Positions 55,097 to 63,100 of a DNA stretch of 64,000 bases are shown here, piece after piece. Origin of the DNA: Nocardia vaccinii NBRC 15922 (lineage in GTDB: Bacteria > Actinomycetota > Actinomycetes > Mycobacteriales > Mycobacteriaceae); assembly GCF_001613305.1 (NCBI RefSeq), contig NZ_BDCC01000012.1, positions 434,001-498,000 of the forward strand, read 5' to 3'. The notes under the pieces are model-generated. The model was not told where the DNA came from. It saw only the letters and a program-made list of their open reading frames with translations, and searched no databases. A program made the translations under genes and the position numbers. Each line of letters opens with the position of its first letter. Within the stretch, counting starts at the first letter, position 1.

Positions 55097-56089
55097 ATGG
55101 CGAACGATGCGCTAGAGCCCGAGTACCGATTCAAGTGCTACAACGTGTCGGGTCTGGGTACCATCACGCCGCTTCTGGTCGCCGAGACGACCCTCTGCGG
55201 GCTGTACGTCCTGCACTTCGCCGACGGTGAGGCGTATGTGGGTCAATCGGTCAACGTGGCGGCCAGATTCTCCGCGCACGCCCGGATGTGGAACGACATC
55301 GAGACGATCGATTTCGCGCCGTGGCCGGTGGAGGACCTCGACTTCGCCGAACGTCACCTGATCTCCCTGCTGGAGCAGACCACGGAGCTGCGCAACAAGC
55401 AGTGGGTCTATCTGGCCGGTGACGACGACGACGAATTCGTCCCGGTCGAGCACGCGCGTTCCATCGTGCTGCCCTGGGACCGCGGATCACGCACCACGGT
55501 GGATACCGGAACCGCCGGCGAGCAACGACACCGCTACTGGGAGCTGCACCGACACGACGACTATCCGGCGCTGCGTGCCGCCATCGCGCTGTACATCAAC
55601 GAGACCATTCCCGATCCGGTGAACACCCAACGCTACCTGTGGAACATCTCCGCGCTGCCGACCCGTTCGCGAGGCGGGCGCCGGCTGATGACATTGCGCT
55701 GCGGCGGCCTGGAGACGCTGTTCGTCTCGGAAAGCAAACTCGACGACGGCAGCCTCTACACCACGATCCGGATGAACGTCGACATCCCGCAGGGGATGGC
55801 CGACGAGGATCTGACCATCGAGAGCGATCTGTTCCATGCCCTACCCGGCACCTACCGCAATCAGCGCGTGTGGTCGTGGGTCTTCGGTCTGTACGACCTG
55901 ATCGAGGAGGACATCAATGTCGACTCGGTTACCAGCGGCTACGACTTCTTCGACCTCGCCTACAGCCTCAACATCCGGATGATGCGCCGCGGCATCTCGC
56001 GCTACGCCCGCAACCACAGTCAGGATCTGGCCAACGACGTGCTGACCGAGGCGTACCGGCAGCAGATGGACTTCGGCGGTGAACTCTGA
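55097..56089 (+). CDS. GIY-YIG nuclease-domain protein
   Basis: A 330-residue protein. Residues 33-110 have the GIY-YIG core, here GLYVLHFADGEAYVGQSVNVAARFSAHAR with the catalytic Tyr pair and Arg, then FAERHLISLLEQ with the conserved Glu. The remaining 200 residues have no recognised domain and no membrane segment. GIY-YIG domains cut DNA in repair, homing and restriction, but many actinobacterial stand-alone members are unstudied. ATG 55097 begins MANDALEPEYRF. Confidence 0.8.
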   Translation: MANDALEPEYRFKCYNVSGLGTITPLLVAETTLCGLYVLHFADGEAYVGQSVNVAARFSAHARMWNDIETIDFAPWPVEDLDFAERHLISLLEQTTELRNKQWVYLAGDDDDEFVPVEHARSIVLPWDRGSRTTVDTGTAGEQRHRYWELHRHDDYPALRAAIALYINETIPDPVNTQRYLWNISALPTRSRGGRRLMTLRCGGLETLFVSESKLDDGSLYTTIRMNVDIPQGMADEDLTIESDLFHALPGTYRNQRVWSWVFGLYDLIEEDINVDSVTSGYDFFDLAYSLNIRMMRRGISRYARNHSQDLANDVLTEAYRQQMDFGGEL

Positions 56090-56098
56090 TCCCGCCGG

Positions 56099-56440
56099 TC
56101 AACCCGGGACCTGCCCGAACCCGATCTCGTTGCCGTCGGGGTCGTAATAGGTGATCTTGCGGACGCCGTTGTCGTAGGTCTCGCGCTTCGCCGGTTCCAC
56201 GCCCCGCCGGGATGCTTCGGTCACCCGGGCGTCCAGATCGTCCACGATGAGCGTGACCATGCTGTGCCCCGCGTGTTCCGGACGCTGAACGATATAGATC
56301 AATCGCTCTTCGGCGATTTGCCAGACCGCCTCGGTTTCGTGCGGGAAAGACGTCGGCGGCCCACCGAACACCTTCTCGTACCAGCTCAGGGCCGCTCGGA
56401 AGTCGGCGACGGGAATCCCCGCGAACAGGTACAACGCCAT
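56099..56440 (-). CDS. VOC/glyoxalase-like protein
   Basis: A 113-residue vicinal-oxygen-chelate fold: LFAGIPVADFRAALSWYEKVFGGPP, VTLIVDDLDARVTEASRRGV and a C-terminal YYDPDGNEIGFGQ with the metal-binding Glu. Single-domain members include dioxygenases, glyoxalases and antibiotic-resistance proteins. The substrate is unknown. It is convergent with the GIY-YIG gene. Confidence 0.82.
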   Translation of the reverse strand: MALYLFAGIPVADFRAALSWYEKVFGGPPTSFPHETEAVWQIAEERLIYIVQRPEHAGHSMVTLIVDDLDARVTEASRRGVEPAKRETYDNGVRKITYYDPDGNEIGFGQVPG

Positions 56441-56550
56441 CGGCCCATGCTATCGGCCGTCATCCCGCGCAACGGCCGCTGGCGATCGGCTTGTACAGCT
56501 GTCTAGACTCGCGCTCGCCCCACTGACCCGCATGTGAAGGAGTTCGTACG

Positions 56551-56610
56551 ATGCGAATCGCCGCGACGGAGTCCATCCGGCACGAGGGCGAGTCACGCCG
56601 ATGGTGGTGA
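56551..56610 (+). CDS. Short upstream ORF overlapping the LLM gene start
   Basis: GAAGGAG lies eight bases before ATG 56551, which opens a 19-codon frame starting MRIAATESIRHEG and ending RRWW, then TGA. The stop lies 7-9 bases inside the LLM oxidoreductase gene (ATG 56601). The best ribosome site in the region therefore serves this peptide, and the enzyme gene may be translated by coupling. Tandem Trp codons precede the stop. A leader peptide is inferred. Confidence 0.45.
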   Translation: MRIAATESIRHEGESRRWW

Positions 56611-57575
56611 CGGCCCTGCGGTTGACCATGACCAACGTCCCGGGCGCGGAACATATGTCGCGCTACCGGGAAGCGCTCGAGATGGCCGCGTACGTCGACG
56701 CGCGCGGATTCACCGCGGTCGCCTGCGAGGAACATCATCTGGCGGACAACGGCTGGCTGCCGTCCCCGCTGATCCTGGCCGCGGCGGTCGCCGGGTGCAC
56801 ACGCAGGGTGCAGATCTCGGTGTCCGCCCTGCTCGTACCGCTCTACGATCCGGTGCGCCTCGCGGAGGACATCGCGGTGCTGGACAACCTCAGCGGCGGG
56901 CGCTTCAGCTTCGTCGCCGGACTGGGTTACCGGGAGGCGGAGTACCGGGCGCTGGACCGGGAATGGTCGCGCCGCGGGCGAAGTATGGACGAATGCCTGG
57001 ACATCCTCATGAAGGCGTGGAGCGGCGAACCGTTCGAGCGCAACGGCCGCAGTACGCGCGTTACGCCGCTGCCGCATACCAGGCCGCACCCGCTCATGTT
57101 CATCGGCGGGATGAGTGCCGCGGCAGCGCGGCGGGCGGCGCGCTACGGCCTGCCGTTCTATCCCCCGATGCCCATGCCCGAGCTCGAGCAGCTCTATCGG
57201 GACGAACTCGCGCGCAACAGCACCAGTGGCTTCGTCTATCGGCCACCGCGCGGAAACACCACCACCCTCGTGCACCCTGATCCCGAAACCGCGTGGCGTG
57301 AACTCGGCCCCTGTCTGCTGGCCGAGGCCGCCGAATACGCCTCGTGGAAGAGCGAGGGCGTCCCCCGGCCGAACGAGGAAGCGATGACCGTCGAACAGTT
57401 GCGTCGGGGCAACGCCGTCGAAATCCTCACTCCGGAAGAATGTCTCGCCGCGATCGACGGCGGAGTCGAACAGATCGTGATGAACCCCCTCGCCGGGGGT
57501 ATCCCGCTCGACGAGGGCTGGAAGATGTTGCGGCTGTTCACCGAACAGGTGCTGCCGGCGGTCGGGCGGTCCTGA
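56601..57575 (+). CDS. LLM-class flavin/F420-dependent oxidoreductase
   Basis: A 324-residue luciferase-like monooxygenase fold: YREALEMAAYVDARGFTAVACEEHH, SALLVPLYDPVRLAEDIAVLDNLSGGRFSFVAGLGYREAEY, GRSMDECLDILMKAWSGEPF and PLMFIGGMSAAAARRAARYGLPFYPP. Members use FMN or F420; in this genus many use F420. Start 56601 or GTG 56607. A short coupled ORF precedes it. Confidence 0.85.
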   Translation: MVVTALRLTMTNVPGAEHMSRYREALEMAAYVDARGFTAVACEEHHLADNGWLPSPLILAAAVAGCTRRVQISVSALLVPLYDPVRLAEDIAVLDNLSGGRFSFVAGLGYREAEYRALDREWSRRGRSMDECLDILMKAWSGEPFERNGRSTRVTPLPHTRPHPLMFIGGMSAAAARRAARYGLPFYPPMPMPELEQLYRDELARNSTSGFVYRPPRGNTTTLVHPDPETAWRELGPCLLAEAAEYASWKSEGVPRPNEEAMTVEQLRRGNAVEILTPEECLAAIDGGVEQIVMNPLAGGIPLDEGWKMLRLFTEQVLPAVGRS

Positions 57576-57628
57576 GCGATACCCCGCCTCGGCAACCGCT
57601 CAACCGCATCTCCCCCGCAAGCGGGCCA

Positions 57629-57979
57629 CTACTCGATACCGAAGGTGCCGGGGTGATCGTGCAGGAACCGGGGGACCACCATCCGCCAGGCATCGATGAC
57701 AAGCTCACGCATTCGCCGCTCATCGAGTGCGGCCATCGAGCAGTCGACCCAGTTGTACCGCTGATCCGATTTCCGGGGCATCCGGAACGTCTCCGGTTCG
57801 GCGGCGATCAACGCCGCCCGCTCCTGTTTCGGATACGCGACTCCCATCACCGTCTCGTCCCGCGAGAACGCGACATACACGATCCGCCCAACCCGAAACT
57901 TGATCCGATCATGCACGACCACCTCATACGACCGAGGCAGCCCGCCCACAACCTCGCGCACGTCACCGACGGTAATCAC
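57629..57979 (-). CDS. MmcQ/YjbR family protein
   Basis: A 116-residue protein of the MmcQ/YjbR (CyaY-like fold) family: YEVVVHDRIKFRVGRIVYVAFSRDETVMGVAYPKQERAAL and NWVDCSMAALDERRMRELVIDAWRMV. The family is thought to bind DNA or small ligands, and no reaction is known. It is convergent with the LLM gene. Confidence 0.8.
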   Translation of the reverse strand: MITVGDVREVVGGLPRSYEVVVHDRIKFRVGRIVYVAFSRDETVMGVAYPKQERAALIAAEPETFRMPRKSDQRYNWVDCSMAALDERRMRELVIDAWRMVVPRFLHDHPGTFGIE

Positions 57980-58138
57980 ACGCCGATGATCTCAGCCGCC
58001 ACCGACAGATTCGGCAGCTCATCCGACGGCATCCCGGTAACGGTGACCGCCCTGCCGCATCACTCGATCGCACCATCCGTCATCGAGCGGCGACATCCGC
58101 TATCCACCGCCGATCCGGTCGGCGGGAGCGCGAATCCC

Positions 58139-58384
58139 TCAGCGGATCCGGTACAGATCGCTGTGCCGGGGGTGTGGCGCAGGCTCGGCGAACAGGTACT
58201 GCACGCGGCACCGCATACAGATCGGATGCGCCCGGTGATGCTTGTTGATCATCCACCGGTCGCAATTGGCACAGATCGTCGAAGTCGGCGGATCGGACAG
58301 CTCCGACCAGCCGATCAGCAGCCCAGCGATCACCAGCATCAGCACGATCACCGGCAGTGCGAAAGCCAGAATATCCAATGCCAT
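58139..58384 (-). CDS. Small membrane protein with CxxC pairs
   Basis: An 81-residue protein. One N-terminal transmembrane helix (LDILAFALPVIVLMLVIAGLLIG) is followed by a tail with CANCDRW and CMRCRVQYLF, a possible four-cysteine zinc site, with HHRAHP between. ATG 58384 has AGAAGGAG at good spacing. It is divergent from a MarR regulator across a perfect palindrome, so the two are probably co-regulated. No family recognised. Confidence 0.65.
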   Translation of the reverse strand: MALDILAFALPVIVLMLVIAGLLIGWSELSDPPTSTICANCDRWMINKHHRAHPICMRCRVQYLFAEPAPHPRHSDLYRIR

Positions 58385-58405
58385 GGGCTCAACTCCTTCT
58401 ATAAA

Positions 58406-58420
58406 TATCGTACTACGATA
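58406..58420. promoter_or_regulatory. Perfect palindrome, candidate MarR operator
   Basis: TATCGTA-C-TACGATA is a perfect 15-base palindrome in an AT-rich stretch between the divergent membrane-protein and MarR genes, 22 bases upstream of the former. MarR dimers bind such sites. Confidence 0.72.
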
Positions 58421-58513
58421 CTTATATGTCGTGACCCGATACAAGGGCGGTAGGGTGTGAACAATCAGTCATTCGCACCGACCGGTATGCGATACGAGGG
58501 AATTGGAACCGGC

Positions 58514-58942
58514 ATGCCCAAGCTGACATCGCGTGACTACAACACGCTCCTACGCTTCCGGACCGCTCTACGCCGCTTCGAGCGCTGGAGCGAGGAACGC
58601 GCCAAGCAGGTAGGCCTGACCCCCGCCCAACACCAACTCCTCCTGGCGATCACGGGCCACACCGACCACCAAGGCCCCACCATCGGCGAAGTCGCCGACT
58701 ACCTCACCGTTCGCCACCACAGCGCCGTCGGGCTGGTGGATCGCGCGGTGGAAGCCGGTCTGGTGGAACGCATTCGGGATCCGCAGGACTCGCGGGTGGT
58801 GCGGTTGATCGCTACGGCGTTGGGGGAGGAGAGGATCGAGGCGCTGAGCGAGTTGCACCTCGCGGAGTTGGGGCGGCTCACTCCCCTCCTGGACCATTTG
58901 ACCGCGAGCCTGCCGATTCCCGAGGTTTCAGCCGAAGGGTGA
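58514..58942 (+). CDS. MarR-family transcriptional regulator
   Basis: A 142-residue winged-helix regulator: LTSRDYNTLLRFRTALRRFERWSEERAKQVGLTPAQHQLLLAI, the recognition region IGEVADYLTVRHHSAVGLVDRAVEAGLVERI and the wing DPQDSRVVRLIAT. MPKLTSRDY is the usual family start, so ATG 58514 is used; the frame is open to GTG 58457. The nearby palindrome suggests autoregulation and control of the divergent gene. The ligand is unknown. Confidence 0.85.
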   Translation: MPKLTSRDYNTLLRFRTALRRFERWSEERAKQVGLTPAQHQLLLAITGHTDHQGPTIGEVADYLTVRHHSAVGLVDRAVEAGLVERIRDPQDSRVVRLIATALGEERIEALSELHLAELGRLTPLLDHLTASLPIPEVSAEG

Positions 58943-59049
58943 GTTCGCACCCGACGCCCTTGTGCCACAACGACGAACGGCGGATCCGGCCAGGCTCAGT
59001 CGTGGACGGCGTGGTGTATCCGGAGCTGATCAGGCCGGCAGCTGTCCGA

Positions 59050-59616
59050 TCAGTCGTGTTTCGCCTCGTAGCGCAGCAGGACCGTGCCGCCCGGGAAGGT
59101 GCGGTTCTCCAACAGCCGCAGGGAGATCCATGACGGCAGTGTCGGGAAGAACGGGGTGCCGCCGCCCACGGCGGTGGGCGCGACCAAGATCCGATACTCG
59201 TCCACCAGTCCGGCCCGCACGATCGGTGCGGCCAGCGTCGCGCCGGCCACCTCCAGCCTGCCGTCGGTTTCGGCTTTCAGCTTGGTCACCATCTCGACCG
59301 GGTCGCCACGTTCCAGGCGGGAGTTCCAGTCGACCGACTCCAGGGTGCGCGAGAACACGACCTTGGGCATGCCGCGCCAAATGCGGGCGAAGTCGACGAT
59401 CACAGGGGTGGCGTCCGGAGCGCTGTCGGCGGTCGGCCAGTAGGCGGACATGAGTTCGTAGAGCCGCCGCCCGTAGAACGACAGGGCGGTCTCCCGCTCG
59501 ATGTCGTTCCAGTACTGGTGCAGTTCTTCGCTCGGATCGCTCCAGTCGATGCTGCCCTGCGCATCGGCGATGTACCCGTCAACCGACACGTTGAAGCCAT
59601 AGATGAGTTTGCCCAT
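59050..59616 (-). CDS. Dihydrofolate reductase-like (RibD C-terminal) protein
   Basis: A 188-residue RibD C-terminal/DHFR-fold protein: MGKLIYGFNVSVDGYIADAQGSIDW, SFYGRRLYELMSAYWP, KVVFSRTLESVDWNSRL, EVAGATLAAPIVRAGLVDEYRILVAPTAVGGGTPFF. Such stand-alone proteins bind NADPH and are of unknown substrate. ATG 59616 is the natural start. Confidence 0.85.
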   Translation of the reverse strand: MGKLIYGFNVSVDGYIADAQGSIDWSDPSEELHQYWNDIERETALSFYGRRLYELMSAYWPTADSAPDATPVIVDFARIWRGMPKVVFSRTLESVDWNSRLERGDPVEMVTKLKAETDGRLEVAGATLAAPIVRAGLVDEYRILVAPTAVGGGTPFFPTLPSWISLRLLENRTFPGGTVLLRYEAKHD

Positions 59617-59669
59617 GCAAAGCAGACGACGCCGGAGGGCAAAACTCACCGCGACGCCACAAAAATCTC

Positions 59670-60128
59670 CTACATACCGTCGATCTCACGGCGCGGCCCA
59701 CCCCGAAAGTTCTCCTCATCGAACAGCACCCACTGCCCCACCGCGATCTCGAACATCCGCGACGCCCCCTCCGGCATCGCATTCACGACCCCCGCCGCAT
59801 TCGGCCAGCGCGCGACGAACGCCCGAGCCAAGTCATCGATGCCGGTGCCAGGCAGCTGCCGCGCCCGTCCGGTGAACGACACCCCGCGAGCCGTCAACCC
59901 GAGCTCGGCCGGCGGATTGTCCAGAATCGCCCCGGCGACCGCTGGGTTGCGCCGAATGTTGTTCGAATGCAGCCGATCGGTGCGGGAGACGAAATACAAC
60001 CGATCCGGACGAAAGGTCGGCAGATACCACACGCTGCACACCGACGGTGTGCCGTCGCCGCACACCGTCGACAGCTGCATCAACTTGGCGTCCCGAACGT
60101 ACTCCTCCAAAAGCTCGCGTTCATCCAC
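59670..60128 (-). CDS. Pyridoxamine 5'-phosphate oxidase-like split-barrel protein
   Basis: A 152-residue flavin/F420 split beta-barrel protein: LLEEYVRDAKLMQLSTVCGDGTPSVCSVWYLPTFRPDRLYFVS, HSNNIRRNPAVAGAILDNPPAELGLTARGVSFTGRARQL and MFEIAVGQWVLFDEENF. It is distinct from the F420-barrel gene at 31 kb. The reaction is unknown. It is transcribed toward the DHFR-like gene, 53 bases apart. Confidence 0.8.
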   Translation of the reverse strand: MDERELLEEYVRDAKLMQLSTVCGDGTPSVCSVWYLPTFRPDRLYFVSRTDRLHSNNIRRNPAVAGAILDNPPAELGLTARGVSFTGRARQLPGTGIDDLARAFVARWPNAAGVVNAMPEGASRMFEIAVGQWVLFDEENFRGGPRREIDGM

Positions 60129-60332
60129 GGCTACACGCTACGGGCACATGTTCCAGCCGGGGCCGGTGACACTCGCGTGGGCAGGGAGCTCAAAGCCGCC
60201 GAGATGGGGCGCAGTTCGTCCAGTGCGATAACCTTTGCATCGCCTCCATGAGCTCGAGATCCGTGAGCTCGAACGATCCAGCAAACCCCTTTGGCCACAA
60301 TGCTTCTCGACAGGCGCAAACGGAGTGAACCG

Positions 60333-60613
60333 ATGAACATCGAACTGGTCGTAGTCCGCGATCCGGACGGCCCGGTAGCGATCACCGTCTTCGTCGACGG
60401 AGTCGAGCATTCGGCCACCGACTACACCGTCGACGCCGGGGCGGATGGACCTGGGAAGAGTGGGTCGAGTCGCGAGACCGCAACCTGGCCAATGCATCCA
60501 CCGCAGCACAGGCCGTCCTGGCCTCTGCGTACAACCGCCTACCCGGCTCGAGGTACATCTACAAGTCGGACCACCTCGACTGGGTCGACGACATACCAAC
60601 CTCCGGCAGTTGA
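60333..60613 (+). pseudogene. Small gene of unknown function with a frameshift
   Basis: ATG 60333 has CGGAG upstream and reads MNIELVVVRDPDGPVAITVF through YTVDAGA. At the GGGG run 60438-60441 sense passes to the -1 frame, which continues GWTWEEWVESRDRNLANAST, GSRYIYKSDHLDWVDDIP and stops at 60611-60613. Without the shift the first frame runs on as a Ser/Thr/Pro-rich string to 60764. The joined product would be about 93 residues, acidic and Trp-rich. No family is recognised. The shift may be a mutation, a sequencing error or -1 slippage. Confidence 0.6.
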
Positions 60614-60640
60614 GAGATCGCTGGAAATAGGCGCCTTTCA

Positions 60641-60672
60641 CGGCACCCACAGATCTGTGGCCGTGGGTGCCG
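60641..60672. terminator. Hairpin between convergent genes
   Basis: CGGCACCCAC and GTGGGTGCCG form a perfect 10-bp stem with a 12-base loop, between the frameshifted gene and the zinc-ribbon gene. There is no T-tract. Confidence 0.45.
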
Positions 60673-60769
60673 AGGAGGCGGTTGCCTATCTGCGCTGTCC
60701 GAGATTCGGCATCGAGGCCGCTGGTCCGGACGGTGCATTGGTCGCTCAACCAACCGGGTCGTAACGGAG

Positions 60770-60958
60770 TCAAGATGTCTCGGACTTCCGGTCACGTTCA
60801 ACCCAGACGCCGCTCAGATCAATGACATCGGTTGTGTCCCAGCTAGTTTGGTATCGAAGGATGCAGTCGACAGTACAGAACACCCTGCCCTGGTAACGGT
60901 AGATCCATTGGGTCGGGGCTCCGCACCAGTCACACCAGGCATCCTCCGTGGCGTTCAC
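60770..60958 (-). CDS. 62-residue zinc-ribbon-like protein, third gene of a coupled operon
   Basis: GTG 60958 overlaps the stop of the gene before it (GTGA). The product has CDWCGAPTQWIYRYQGRVFC followed by TVDC, a four-cysteine treble-clef-like zinc site, then RYQTSWDTTDVIDLSGVWVE. The tight overlap and cysteine pattern argue that it is real despite its size. Its function is unknown; a role in protein or nucleic-acid binding is a guess. Confidence 0.65.
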   Translation of the reverse strand: MNATEDAWCDWCGAPTQWIYRYQGRVFCTVDCILRYQTSWDTTDVIDLSGVWVERDRKSETS

Positions 60959-61341
60959 CGAGCGACCTGCCCGATCGCCTGTCGCCGCCGATTCACCACA
61001 CCTCTGGCAGAACGTGCAGCGATGCTCGGAGGCTTCATCCGCCCGGAGCGGATCAACGCGTCGATCGCAGCCAACTTCCGAGGGCAATCGGCTGCGTCGC
61101 AATCGCGATGATCCTGCATCACCCGCTGAGCCTCATCAGGTGGGAACGGGCGCGGCGGCGCGACATGGAACCACACGGTGGCCGCCGACATATCTTCGAG
61201 CCACTGCCCGCCATTGCGTTCCCGGGCGGATGATGGATCCGATTCGGGATGTCTGGAGCAGCGGCAGACGACCGCGACAACGGACACGATGATCACGAAC
61301 ACGCCGCCCGCGATCAGAAACACCGTCGCCGACGGGCTCAA
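60955..61341 (-). CDS. Single-pass membrane protein, second gene of a coupled operon
   Basis: A 128-residue protein with an N-terminal transmembrane helix (ATVFLIAGGVFVIIVSVVAVV), then a soluble region with WFHVAPPRPFPPDEAQRVMQDHRDC and DCPRKLAAIDALIRSGRM, a sequence type common in actinobacterial accessory regions. TTG 61341 has GGGGAGG upstream and overlaps the preceding stop (TTGA); its own stop overlaps the next start (GTGA). The function is unknown. Confidence 0.68.
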   Translation of the reverse strand: MSPSATVFLIAGGVFVIIVSVVAVVCRCSRHPESDPSSARERNGGQWLEDMSAATVWFHVAPPRPFPPDEAQRVMQDHRDCDAADCPRKLAAIDALIRSGRMKPPSIAARSARGVVNRRRQAIGQVAR

Positions 61342-61682
61342 GACGACCTCCCCGGCGTGGTAGCGACACCCGCGGCACGACGAGTGCGTTCAGTGGCAAC
61401 GCTGATCAGTCGAACGACATCGCGAAGATATTTGTCTATGCCGTACAGGTGGTCCCATGTCGGCACGATCACCGCGTCGGCATTGGTCGCCGCCAGAGCG
61501 TCCATAACCGTGACGAGCGGCCCTTCGACTGTCGGGGCAATCACCACAACCTCGGCGACTCTGTACCCGAGTAGCACACCGATCTCGCTCATAGCCTGTT
61601 CGTCCGCAACGCGGTTCTTGGTCAGTTCGGGTCGAATGCACCGAATAGCAAGCAGTTCCGGTGACGTTGCGCCTGTGTTCAT
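61338..61682 (-). CDS. Resolvase-fold-like protein, first gene of a coupled operon
   Basis: A 114-residue protein: LGYRVAEVVVIAPTVEGPLVTVMDALAATNADAVIVPTWDHLYGIDKYLRDVVRLISV. The ADAVIVPxxDHL block and layout recall the N-terminal fold of serine recombinases, but the catalytic Ser segment (YxRVS) is not seen, so it is probably not a recombinase. Similar proteins are frequent beside XRE regulators in actinobacteria. It is divergent from such a regulator across a perfect palindrome. Confidence 0.65.
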   Translation of the reverse strand: MNTGATSPELLAIRCIRPELTKNRVADEQAMSEIGVLLGYRVAEVVVIAPTVEGPLVTVMDALAATNADAVIVPTWDHLYGIDKYLRDVVRLISVATERTRRAAGVATTPGRSS

Positions 61683-61833
61683 ATTGCAGTCCGCCTCGTG
61701 AAGGTCCGGTCTAGGGGAAGAACCCGCAGCCGATTGCCGTTGAACTGCCGCGTGCTGTTGACGACAACGGGTGCCCGAGAGTGTCCCGGCGGCGGGCGTT
61801 ACGCATCTACCGTGGTCGAGATCGGAGAGCGGA

Positions 61834-61854
61834 AGTGACAAAGTATTTGTCACT
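61834..61854. promoter_or_regulatory. Perfect palindrome, candidate XRE operator
   Basis: AGTGACAAA-GTA-TTTGTCACT has 9-bp arms and a 3-base spacer. It lies 31 bases upstream of the XRE regulator start and in the gap with the divergent three-gene operon. TGACAAA/TTTGTCA half-sites are of the kind bound by Cro/C1-type repressors. Confidence 0.75.
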
Positions 61855-61885
61855 CCGGCCGGTGCCCTCGCGCGACAATGAAGAC

Positions 61886-63094
61886 ATGACCGAGGACAGT
61901 CGTGGTGTTGGTGCACATGTCGCCGAGCGTCGCCGTCTCGCCGGATGGACACAGCCCCAGCTCGCTGAACGTGCGAAATTGTCGGCCAGCCTGATCCGAA
62001 AGGTGGAGCAGGGCAAAATCCCTGCGTCGTCGGCTTTCTTGGCGGCAACGGCAAAAGCGTTGCGGTGCACGGCCGCCGACCTCACCGGCCAACCGTACGC
62101 ACCCGCTGCGCCTCGTGATGCCGAGGCGTACAACGCGATCAGCGCAATCCGCGCCGAGTTGGCCGCTTACGATCTGGATCCCGAGGAGCAGGTGACCGCG
62201 GTGCGGCCGATGGCCGAGCTCGCCGCCGATGTCGAGCAAATCTGCGCCGCACGCCGAAGCGCCGGCTTTCACAAGCTCGGCGACCAACTACCAGTGCTAC
62301 TGCCCGAGATTCGGGCCGCAGTGCATCGCAGCGCCGGTCGAGACCGGGACCGAGCGCTCGTGATGGCCTGCGAACTCTATTACTCGGCCCATTCCTTATC
62401 GCACAAGCTAGGTTTCGCCGATCTCGCCACTCTGGCAGTAGAACGAATGTCTTGGGCTGCAGACGCATCCGGCGATCCGGTCTGGACGGCCGCGGCGCAA
62501 TTCCACCGCGCAGCGATCCTCACCAGCAGCGGCGACTGGAACGCCGCTCTCCGATACCTCGAGACATGTCGCACTGACATCGAACCTCGACTGTCGGCCG
62601 GACACCGTTCGGACCTCATCGCTTGGGGCGGCCTACATCTACAATCCGGGCTCGCCGCAGCACGATCCGGCCGTCGCGATCTCGCCGACGAACATTTGGC
62701 GGAAGCTCGCGAGACCGCCGACCGCATGAGCGAACACGATTCCGACCTCGTATTGACCTTCGGTCCGACAAACGTCGGAATCTGGAGCGTCGCACTGGCC
62801 GTCGAGGGGCTCGACGCAACTTCGGCCTTGGACCGTGCCGCACATCTGGTAATCCCGGTCGGTACTCCAAAGGAGCGCGTGGGGATGCACTGGATTGATG
62901 TGTCCCGCGCTTACCTACTGCACGGCAACCGATCTCGGGCGTTCGATGCACTGACGACCGCGCGCATGGTCGCCCCAGCGCAGACTCGCTACAACCCGAT
63001 GGTGCACGAGACGGTGCGATCGCTTGCCCGCGCGGAAGCGAGACGCACCGACATCGTGAGCGGGTTCGCCCATTGGTGCGGAATCGCCCCTTGA
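61886..63094 (+). CDS. XRE-family regulator with TPR-like C-terminal region
   Basis: A 402-residue protein. Residues 5-65 are a Cro/C1 helix-turn-helix (GAHVAERRRLAGWTQPQLAERAKLSASLIRKVEQGK). The rest is helical with repeated pair motifs (ALVMACELYYSAHSLSHKLG, AAILTSSGDWNAALRYLETC, SGLAAARSGRRDLADEHLAEA, YLLHGNRSRAFDALTTA) that look like tetratricopeptide repeats. ATG 61886 begins MTEDSRGVGAHVAERR. The palindrome upstream suggests control of itself and of the divergent operon. Confidence 0.85.
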   Translation: MTEDSRGVGAHVAERRRLAGWTQPQLAERAKLSASLIRKVEQGKIPASSAFLAATAKALRCTAADLTGQPYAPAAPRDAEAYNAISAIRAELAAYDLDPEEQVTAVRPMAELAADVEQICAARRSAGFHKLGDQLPVLLPEIRAAVHRSAGRDRDRALVMACELYYSAHSLSHKLGFADLATLAVERMSWAADASGDPVWTAAAQFHRAAILTSSGDWNAALRYLETCRTDIEPRLSAGHRSDLIAWGGLHLQSGLAAARSGRRDLADEHLAEARETADRMSEHDSDLVLTFGPTNVGIWSVALAVEGLDATSALDRAAHLVIPVGTPKERVGMHWIDVSRAYLLHGNRSRAFDALTTARMVAPAQTRYNPMVHETVRSLARAEARRTDIVSGFAHWCGIAP

Positions 63095-63100
63095 ACCAGC

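Noticed and set aside
57344..58453. 369-codon plus-strand frame across LLM end, YjbR and the small membrane protein
   Set aside because: It is opposite two minus-strand genes with good starts, ends in the MarR operator region and has no domain.
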